A model generated the notes under the pieces. That model saw only the letters and a program-made list of their open reading frames with translations, did no database searches and was not told the origin of the DNA. A stretch of DNA of 11,878 nt. Origin: Phycisphaera mikurensis NBRC 102666 (GTDB lineage Bacteria > Planctomycetota > Phycisphaerae > Phycisphaerales > SM1A02). Of the stretch, positions 1-5,713 are shown piece after piece. The position numbers and the translations under genes are program-made. How positions within the stretch are numbered: position 1 is the stretch's first letter; every line of letters starts with the position of its first letter. The stretch covers positions 1 to 11,878 of the forward strand of contig CAMBSR010000047.1 of the NCBI GenBank assembly GCA_945870475.1. The letters are read 5' to 3'.

Positions 1-150
1 GGGCTGCATGGCGCGATCGTAACGCTGCGATTCGCGGCGCGCGAGGGCGGCTTCGGTGGCCCAATGTCCGTGAACTCGGGTGTTTCAGGGGAAATCGGCC
101 GCAGCGCACGCGTGACCAACGGTGACGGCCGATCCTCACCATGCGCCCGA

Positions 151-156
151 TAGCGT
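151..156 (+). promoter_or_regulatory. Candidate -10 element (TAGCGT) for a leaderless transcript
   Basis: TAGCGT fits TANNNT and ends 7 bases before the ATG at 164. No Shine-Dalgarno sequence lies between. No convincing -35 box is seen at 16-18 bp; GTGACG at 122-127 resembles one but is 23 bp away. The call rests on the same spacing recurring before three other genes in this window. Confidence 0.35.
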
Positions 157-163
157 TCAAAAT

Positions 164-439
164 ATGGGTCTCCGTGGCCCCCAAAGAAACCCACTCCCCG
201 CGCCGCGCCAAGACACGATCGCCAAGCGCACGCCGGTTCGCCGAGCGCTGAGCAAGACCATCACCTGGACCGTCCGCGCCAACCTGGTGCCGGAATTCAT
301 GCCGAGCAAGCCCAAGGGGCCAGTGGCTTCCACCATCCCCGACGTGCAGGTGCCGCAGCACGCGCCCGAGGATGCACCCACGATCGACTGGGTGTGGTTC
401 GCGCCGCGCGGCAACCTAGAGCGATGGAAGCAGCCCTGA
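164..439 (+). CDS. Small uncharacterised protein, 91 aa
   Basis: I do not recognise a family. Support for coding is the strong G/C bias at third codon positions across nearly the whole frame, weakest in the first ten codons. The protein is basic and proline-rich in its first 35 residues. It then has a short segment around residues 30-48 that could form a strand (KTITWTVRANLVPEF) and a Trp-rich C-terminal end (TIDWVWFAPRG near residues 73-83). There is no signal peptide or membrane segment, so it is probably cytoplasmic. ATG 164 is preferred because a TANNNT box lies 7 bases upstream; an in-frame GTG at 122 would add 14 residues. The gene is followed at once by a hairpin, so it may be its own transcription unit. 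A long minus-strand frame covers the same bases but looks like an antisense by-product of GC bias. Confidence 0.5.
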   Translation: MGLRGPQRNPLPAPRQDTIAKRTPVRRALSKTITWTVRANLVPEFMPSKPKGPVASTIPDVQVPQHAPEDAPTIDWVWFAPRGNLERWKQP

Positions 440-440
440 C

Positions 441-469
441 GGTTGCGGGCACACCATCCCGCCACAACC
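441..469 (+). terminator. Hairpin just after the small gene; possible terminator
   Basis: GGTTGCGGG at 441-449 pairs with CCCG and CAACC within 458-469, leaving an 8-base loop and a 3-base bulge in the right arm. It starts one base after the stop codon at 437-439. There is no T-tract, so it could act as a U-less terminator or an mRNA-end stabiliser. It contains GCGGG-N8-CCCGC, a pattern that recurs at 9841-9858. Confidence 0.35.
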
Positions 470-501
470 ATGCGCGCCACGGTGCACGCAGCCACTCCCG
501 C

Positions 502-507
502 TACCCT
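502..507 (+). promoter_or_regulatory. Candidate -10 element (TACCCT) for a leaderless transcript
   Basis: TACCCT fits TANNNT and ends 6 bases before the ATG at 514. The six bases between are not Shine-Dalgarno-like. No clear -35 box is visible. This placement would start the transcript at or within a base or two of the start codon. Confidence 0.35.
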
Positions 508-513
508 GACGCC

Positions 514-2571
514 ATGCCTGCCAGCACCCACGAATGCGCCGGGTTCCACCGTCGGTTGCTGACGGTCGTTCTGGTGCTTGCTGCATCGCTCGCTTCCACC
601 GCCGCCCGCGCTCAGGACAACGCCGCCCCGCTCTGGCGCGCGGCGTTCAAGGCCGCGGGGTACGGCACCGAGGCGCCGCTCCTGGCGGCCGAAGACCAGG
701 CGTTCATTGCCGACCTCAACCCACCGCTCGGCGAGGAGCAGCGCGCCCGCCTCGACGGGATCCTGCAGCGCACCGCCGAGGTGCGCCAGCAGTTCGAGGC
801 CGCCGCCCGCGTCAAGCGCTGCGACTGGGAGCTGGACAGGTCCAAGGGATTCGAACTCCTCCTTCCGCACCTGGGCCAGGTGCGCGACGCCGCGCGCCTC
901 CTCCGGGCCCAGGCGATGGTGGAGATGGAGGACGGCAACTCGGCCGACGCCGTCGCCACCATCCTCCTCCTCGGCAACGTCGGCGTGCAGGCGGGCCAGG
1001 ACTCGATCCTCATCAGCTCGCTCGTGGGCAACGCCGTCGGCGCGCTGCAGATGACGGAACTTGCGCAATCGGCCATCGACTGGGGCGCCATCGACGAGAA
1101 GTCCGCGCAGGGCATGCTGGACGCCATGGGCCCGCTCAAGAGCGACGACCCGTTCCGCTTCGCGGATGCGATCCAAGGCGAGGGCAAGATGATGATTTCC
1201 AGCATCAACGGATGCAAGAGCGACGCCGAACTGCAGCGGTTGATCTCGACCGCGGGCGAAAGCGCGGGGAACCTCACGCTCGAACAAGCCAAGGCCGACC
1301 TCGGCGGCATGCGGCAGATCTACGACCGCGCAGCGCGTGCCTTCGCGAATCCCGACCCCAACGCGGCAATCGCCGAGTTGCAGCGCCTGGAGCAGCAGGC
1401 CGGATCCGGCCGCACCGGGGCGCTCGCCAAGATCTTCATGCCGTCCCTGCTCTCGGCGTACAAGTCGAAGCTCAAGGGTGCGCAGGAACTGGCGCTCCTG
1501 GTAGCGAAGCTGCAGAAGATCGCCGAGGGCAAGGAGAAGCCGGCCGAGCTTCGCAACGCAGCGCTGCTCCTGGCGCGCGCGAGCGCGGGCGCCCGCTCGG
1601 TACCCGACGACGTGCAGGACTCGCTCGAACTCATGCGCGTGGCACCGTCCGCGCTGCAGGAGTCCGATGCCGCGCGCGCCGCGGAGATCCTGCTGCGCGC
1701 CGACCGCAGCGTGATGCAGCCGCTGGCGCAGGCCATCGTGTGCAGGCGCTGCGATTTCGCGGTGCTTCGCCATCCCATCCCCACGTTCGATGTCCGGCTC
1801 CTCGGCGGCCTGCGCGGCGCCACGCGCATGGCGCTCGCCGACGGGCTGCACCACGTGCGTGAGCGCACGGATGCCGCGGCGATCGTGCCTGCCGCGGTCA
1901 CCGCGTATCGCGTGGCGGTGCTTCTGGCGATGGACCCTTCGCTTCCGCGCGCCGCCGTTTCGCACAGCATCTGGCGCGAAGCCACGGCAGCCGTACAGGA
2001 AGCCGCCAAGTTCGGCCCCATCGGCAAGGAGGGTGCAGACGAGCTCGAGCGCGCCCTCGCCACCATGGGATCCGCCGACCCCTTCGGCTTCCGCAAGGGC
2101 GCGGAGGAAGACGCCAAGCGGCTCGTGGCGAACGCCACCGCGCGGCGCGATGCCACCGCCAAGGAAGCCATCGCCGAGCGCGCCAAGGTGCTCAAGCAGC
2201 GCGGCCCCGGCGCGGTGTGGGCGTACATGGCGTTCGTTGCCATCGGCCGGAACAAGGACCCCATGCCGGACGCGAAGGATGCCGGACTGGTTCGCCTGAC
2301 GGACATCTATCCGCAGGCGTCGCTCGAGGCCATCAACGCCGCCGTCGCGCAGGCGCAGGGCACAGAGCTCGGCGAGGACGTCCCGTTCGACCTGCCGGTG
2401 GACGAGCAGAAGGCGCGCCTGCGTCGGCTTGACCCCGTGCGTGGCGTGAAGTTCATCGATGCCAGCACGCTCATGGCGAACGCGGGTGCCGACTACATGG
2501 CGGCATTCGATGCGGTGAAGGCGGCAGCAAGCGCCGCGGCGCCCGCGGCGGCACAGCCCGTCACCAAATGA
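514..2571 (+). CDS. Secreted alpha-helical protein with internal duplication, 685 aa
   Basis: This is an exported protein of unknown function. Residues 1-33 form a signal peptide: a short basic stretch (FHRR), a hydrophobic core (LLTVVLVLAASLAS) and a probable signal peptidase I site after ARA (residues 31-33). There is no lipobox Cys. The mature protein is almost wholly helical and Ala/Leu-rich, with no catalytic motif I recognise. Two blocks, about residues 80-225 and 390-535, align at a constant offset of 310 residues. Shared landmarks are RCD (102-104 and 412-414), the LG..R.A.R pattern (120-128 and 430-438) and M-G...DPF.F (205-216 and 515-526). The RCD...R.A.R pattern recalls Cys-Asp helical repeat proteins common in planctomycetes; this is recollection, not a search result. 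ATG 514 is chosen over upstream in-frame codons because it starts directly before the signal peptide and follows a TANNNT box. Confidence 0.85.
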   Translation: MPASTHECAGFHRRLLTVVLVLAASLASTAARAQDNAAPLWRAAFKAAGYGTEAPLLAAEDQAFIADLNPPLGEEQRARLDGILQRTAEVRQQFEAAARVKRCDWELDRSKGFELLLPHLGQVRDAARLLRAQAMVEMEDGNSADAVATILLLGNVGVQAGQDSILISSLVGNAVGALQMTELAQSAIDWGAIDEKSAQGMLDAMGPLKSDDPFRFADAIQGEGKMMISSINGCKSDAELQRLISTAGESAGNLTLEQAKADLGGMRQIYDRAARAFANPDPNAAIAELQRLEQQAGSGRTGALAKIFMPSLLSAYKSKLKGAQELALLVAKLQKIAEGKEKPAELRNAALLLARASAGARSVPDDVQDSLELMRVAPSALQESDAARAAEILLRADRSVMQPLAQAIVCRRCDFAVLRHPIPTFDVRLLGGLRGATRMALADGLHHVRERTDAAAIVPAAVTAYRVAVLLAMDPSLPRAAVSHSIWREATAAVQEAAKFGPIGKEGADELERALATMGSADPFGFRKGAEEDAKRLVANATARRDATAKEAIAERAKVLKQRGPGAVWAYMAFVAIGRNKDPMPDAKDAGLVRLTDIYPQASLEAINAAVAQAQGTELGEDVPFDLPVDEQKARLRRLDPVRGVKFIDASTLMANAGADYMAAFDAVKAAASAAAPAAAQPVTK

Positions 2572-2575
2572 GCGA

Positions 2576-2590
2576 GTGCCCGGCGGGCAC
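2576..2590. terminator. Hairpin between convergent genes; candidate bidirectional terminator
   Basis: GTGCCC (2576-2581) and GGGCAC (2585-2590) form a perfect 6-bp GC-rich stem with a 3-base loop. It lies 4 bases past the stop of the secreted-protein gene and 35 bases past the lepB stop, within the 54-bp gap between these convergent genes. No T-run follows on either strand, so intrinsic termination would be weak by classical criteria. Position is the main argument. Confidence 0.4.
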
Positions 2591-2625
2591 CGTGCTCACG
2601 AACGAATGACTCGTCGATCAAGTTC

Positions 2626-4266
2626 TCAGCGAATGAAGCGCAGCCGCCCGAAGTCCGGCACGAACGGCAGCGGCGGGGCCACGACCGGCGCGGGGAAATA
2701 CACCGCCCACGCCTTGCCCACGATCATCTCGCGCGGCACCACGCCCGGCTGCGAATCGCCGAAGGTGCGCAGCCCCAGCGCATGGGCACGGCCCCAGAGA
2801 CGCGCATCGCGGCTGGCGGCGGAGTTGTCGCCGAGCATCACGTAGTCGCGGTCGCTGAGGCGCACCGGGTGCTCGTAGTCGGTGGCGAAGCTCGGGCCGA
2901 ACAGCGTGTCGCCGTTGACGGGGACCTGGTTGATGCGGTCGTGGAGCACCGGGCGGTAGTAGAGGTCGCGATCCACCTGCACGCGTCGCAGTTGGAAGGG
3001 CGCGTCGGAGCGGAAGCCCCAGGAGAGCTTCGGCGGCGTGGGGCCGCGCGGATCCTCGTGGCGCTTCACGTACTGCTCGACGGTGCGCCCGAACATGCTG
3101 GAGGTGACGCGGTCGTCGAGCGACTTGAACTCGTAGGGCATCTGCAGCACGTTGCTGCCGTTCACGAACACCCAGAGCTGCTGGTCCACGTGCCAGCACT
3201 CAAAGCTCATGATGCCGTCCTGGCGCGGCGCGAAGGTGCCGGCGGCGGTGCCCTGCGCCTCGCCGCTCTCCATGCCGGTGCGGGTGACCGACACCTTGCC
3301 GGCGCCCTCGATCTCGAAGCGGAACACCGAGCTGCGCGCGGTGAGCTCGAGCGTGGTGGCGAACGATGCCAGCTTCGTGCATTCCACGGTGGCGCACACG
3401 CGCAGGTCGCTCACCGGGAACATGGCCGCGTGCGTCTGCGGGCCCATCCAGCGGAGCGCGTTGTAGGCATTCCAGTCGTCGAGCGGCACGGCCGCGGAAT
3501 TCCACTCGAGCTTCGTGCTGCCGGTGCCCGAGAAGCTCCAGGTGCGCTCCGGCGCGGTCTTCCACGCGGAGGCATCGCCCACCGGCTTCCACGGTGCGCC
3601 GGCCCACGTCGTGTGCATGTTCTGCTCGAGCGTCTGCACGGGCACGATCGGCTGGTAGTCGCTGTCGTAGAGCGGCTGCCAGACGGCGCGCTGCACGAAT
3701 TCCGGCTTGCGCGTGATCCTCAGGTCCTGCGTGCGCGCGTCCGGTGCGCCGGTGAAGACGTCGCCGTCCACCAGGAGGAACGTCTCGCCCGGCAGGCCCA
3801 CCATGCGCTTGATGTAGTTCTGCGACTGGCCCACGGGGTCGGTGGGGTTCTTGAAGACCACCACGTCCCAGCGCTGCGGTGCGGAGAAGGCGAAGAGCGG
3901 CTTCAGCACCAGCACGCGGTCGCCGGCGCGGGCCTGCGCGGCCAGGGACTCGGGCTCGGCGGTGGCGATCGGCGTCACCGTCGAGATCATCGGGTCGAAG
4001 ATCGGCGACTTGGAGCCGCGAACGAGTTGGTTCGGTTCGATGGCCGGCTGGGCATCGAACGCATACTCGTACGCCGTGGCCGGGCTCGAGAAGCGGACAT
4101 GCGAGCCCATCAGCGTCGGACCCATGGAGCCGGTGGGGATCACGAAGCCCTCGAGCACGAAGCCGCGGAATGCCATGGCCATGGTGAAGGCCACGGTGAG
4201 CGACATCAGCGTGCCGACGACGTCGGTCTCCGGCTTCTCCTGCTTCAGGTTCGTGGGCGCTGGCAT
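2626..4266 (-). CDS. lepB: Signal peptidase I with a large insertion, 546 aa
   Basis: This is the membrane-bound serine protease (family S26) that removes signal peptides from exported proteins outside the cytoplasmic membrane. Residues about 18-36 form the N-terminal membrane anchor. The catalytic serine is Ser47 in PTGSMGPTL, and the general-base lysine is Lys153 in NYIKRMVGLPGE. The conserved box E is LGDNSAASRDAR (478-489). All elements needed for activity are present. The protein is much longer than the 324-residue E. coli enzyme because about 300 residues (roughly 165-470) separate boxes D and E. Part of this (about 305-430) looks like a beta-sandwich of the LamG/concanavalin type, with runs such as SSVFRFEIEGAGKVSVTRTG and QQLWVFVNGSNVLQMPYEF. 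ATG 4266 is preferred to the adjacent TTG at 4269. It is third in the minus-strand cluster, 33 bp after the ricT-like gene, and may also have its own promoter in that gap. Confidence 0.95.
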   Translation of the reverse strand: MPAPTNLKQEKPETDVVGTLMSLTVAFTMAMAFRGFVLEGFVIPTGSMGPTLMGSHVRFSSPATAYEYAFDAQPAIEPNQLVRGSKSPIFDPMISTVTPIATAEPESLAAQARAGDRVLVLKPLFAFSAPQRWDVVVFKNPTDPVGQSQNYIKRMVGLPGETFLLVDGDVFTGAPDARTQDLRITRKPEFVQRAVWQPLYDSDYQPIVPVQTLEQNMHTTWAGAPWKPVGDASAWKTAPERTWSFSGTGSTKLEWNSAAVPLDDWNAYNALRWMGPQTHAAMFPVSDLRVCATVECTKLASFATTLELTARSSVFRFEIEGAGKVSVTRTGMESGEAQGTAAGTFAPRQDGIMSFECWHVDQQLWVFVNGSNVLQMPYEFKSLDDRVTSSMFGRTVEQYVKRHEDPRGPTPPKLSWGFRSDAPFQLRRVQVDRDLYYRPVLHDRINQVPVNGDTLFGPSFATDYEHPVRLSDRDYVMLGDNSAASRDARLWGRAHALGLRTFGDSQPGVVPREMIVGKAWAVYFPAPVVAPPLPFVPDFGRLRFIR

Positions 4267-4273
4267 CAACCGG

Positions 4274-4303
4274 ATCGTATCTGCCGGCCGGGCGCGCGGT
4301 CAG
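4274..4303 (-). promoter_or_regulatory. Candidate internal promoter for lepB
   Basis: Read on the minus strand, CTGACC (4298-4303, four matches to TTGACA) and TACGAT (4274-4279, four matches to TATAAT) are separated by 18 bp. The -10 element ends 7 bases before the lepB ATG, which predicts a leaderless transcript. The -35 box overlaps the stop codon of the upstream ricT-like gene. No Shine-Dalgarno sequence is present. Confidence 0.45.
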
Positions 4304-5706
4304 TCGTCCGCGTCGGAGTCGCCACCGCCGGCATCCCCGCCATCCGATTCGCGCGGCGAATGAAGGTCGGTGTTCGGCGCGTTGTTCCCCGGGGTGCCGC
4401 CATTGCCGCTGCCGCGACCCTTGCCACCTCGGCCGCGACGGCGGCGCTTCTTGCCGGTGCCGGGTGCGCCGGGCGTGATGGGGGAAGCAGGGGTGCCAGG
4501 CGAAGCCGGCGTGCCGGGCGAAGCGGGCGTGCCCGCAGATCCGGAAGCCTGCGATGCGCGCTCACCCTCGGCGCGCGCCTTCGGCTGGGTATCCGCGGCC
4601 TTCGCCGCATCCTTGAAGCCCTGCTGCTGCGCGTCCTTCGATCCGCGACCTTCGTTGGTGCGGCCCTGCGCGCCGGTGCGGCGCGCCACGTCACGGCGGC
4701 CCATGCCGCGGAACGGGTCGGGCTGCGCGGCCGGCTGCGGGCATGCATCCACCGGGAGGAGCTCCTCGACCGGCACCGCGACGTCCTCGCCGTTGTGGTC
4801 GAGGCGCACCAGCACCAGCTGCACCAGGATCTTGGAATCGATCACCGTGCCGGGCCCGTCCGAGGTACCCACGCGGCTCTTGTTCTTGGGGAGGCGCTTC
4901 TTCAGCTCCTCGTAGGTCTCGTCCTCGTAGCGCAGGCAGCACATCAGGCGTCCGCAGCGGCCGCTGATCTTCAGCGGGTCGAGCGACGCCTTCTGCGTCT
5001 TGGCGCTCTTCATGCTGACGGGCTTGAGCACCTTCAGGAAGTTCTTGCAGCAGCAGTGCTGGCCGCACTTCTCGTAGTCGGCGGTGAGGCGGGCCTCGTC
5101 GCGTGCGCCGATCTGGTGCATCTCCACGCGCGCGCCGAAGCGGCGTGCGAGCGCGGGCACCAGCTCGCGGAAGTCCACGCGTTCCTCGCTCAGGTAATGC
5201 ACGGTCACGTGCTCGCCGCCGAGCACCGGCTCCACTTCCACGATCTTCATCGTGAAGCCCATGGACTCGGCCTCGGCGCGCACCGCGTCGAGCTCCTCGC
5301 GGCCGAAGCGCTCGCGCCTGGCGCTCCACGCGTTCAGGTCCTCGATGGTGGCCACGCGCAGCACGCGGCCGTTGGTATGGAACGGGTATTCCTTGCCGCC
5401 CGAGTTCTCCACGTACTCGAGCATCTCGCGGCGGCTGATGCTCTTGGAGCAGCCGCTGTTGGGGCAGGTGGTGGTGAGCATCTCGGCCACTTCCGTGCCG
5501 CGATGCGTCTTCACCACCAGGCGGCTGCCGCAGCCGGGCTTGGCGCTGCCGTCGTAGGGGTACTCGCCGATCAGCTTGATCGAGCCGAACTTCACCACGA
5601 TGGACGTGGGCGCCTTGAGCCGAGCGTAGATCTCCGCGTCCGTCATCGCATCGCGATGGGCGGGGTCCTCGTCGCGCTCGAAGATGGGAAGTGGGAAGAT
5701 CGACAT
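4300..5706 (-). CDS. ricT: PSP1-domain protein, RicT (YaaT)-like, with long disordered tail, 468 aa
   Basis: RicT belongs to the PSP1 family. In Bacillus it works with RicA and RicF in an iron-sulfur complex that helps RNase Y mature mRNAs; the role here is inferred. Residues about 33-320 are the PSP1 core. The diagnostic Cys clusters are C59, C81 and C86; CGQHCCC (214-220); and SGRCGRLMCCLRYE (248-261), joined by the family signature PVSMKSAKTQKASLDPLKISG. Residues about 325-468 are an extra, disordered tail. It holds three GTPASP repeats (392-409), a basic RG-rich stretch KKRRRRGRGGKGRG (419-432) likely to bind RNA, and an acidic end (DGGDAGGGDSDADD). Bacillus RicT, near 275 residues, lacks this tail. 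ATG 5706 lies 7 bp after the gcvP stop without a Shine-Dalgarno site, so translation is probably coupled to gcvP. No ricA or ricF candidate is in the window. Confidence 0.88.
   Translation of the reverse strand: MSIFPLPIFERDEDPAHRDAMTDAEIYARLKAPTSIVVKFGSIKLIGEYPYDGSAKPGCGSRLVVKTHRGTEVAEMLTTTCPNSGCSKSISRREMLEYVENSGGKEYPFHTNGRVLRVATIEDLNAWSARRERFGREELDAVRAEAESMGFTMKIVEVEPVLGGEHVTVHYLSEERVDFRELVPALARRFGARVEMHQIGARDEARLTADYEKCGQHCCCKNFLKVLKPVSMKSAKTQKASLDPLKISGRCGRLMCCLRYEDETYEELKKRLPKNKSRVGTSDGPGTVIDSKILVQLVLVRLDHNGEDVAVPVEELLPVDACPQPAAQPDPFRGMGRRDVARRTGAQGRTNEGRGSKDAQQQGFKDAAKAADTQPKARAEGERASQASGSAGTPASPGTPASPGTPASPITPGAPGTGKKRRRRGRGGKGRGSGNGGTPGNNAPNTDLHSPRESDGGDAGGGDSDADD
4481..4534 (-). repeat. 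Three tandem 18-bp units inside ricT
   Basis: Units at 4481-4498, 4499-4516 and 4517-4534 differ mainly at third codon positions of the minus-strand frame and each encode GTPASP. Synonymous divergence suggests selection keeps the peptide repeat. A flanking GCGGG-CGTG-CCCGC hairpin sits at 4523-4536, partly inside the last unit. Confidence 0.85.
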
Positions 5707-5713
5707 CGGCTGC

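Noticed and set aside
1..153. Open plus-strand frame from the window edge to a TAG at 151-153, and a minus-strand ATG at 7-9
   Set aside because: Third-position bias is mixed in the plus frame and the peptide is not recognisable. Only three codons of a possible minus-strand gene are inside the window. Neither can be supported.
157..1965. 602-codon minus-strand frame opposite the left-hand genes
   Set aside because: It is antisense to the signal-peptide-bearing 685-aa protein, has Arg/His-heavy composition and resembles no protein.
4370..4915. Collagen-like GEAGVP repeat protein on the plus strand
   Set aside because: The Gly-X-Y pattern is the antisense reading of the GTPASP repeat in the ricT tail and has no other support.
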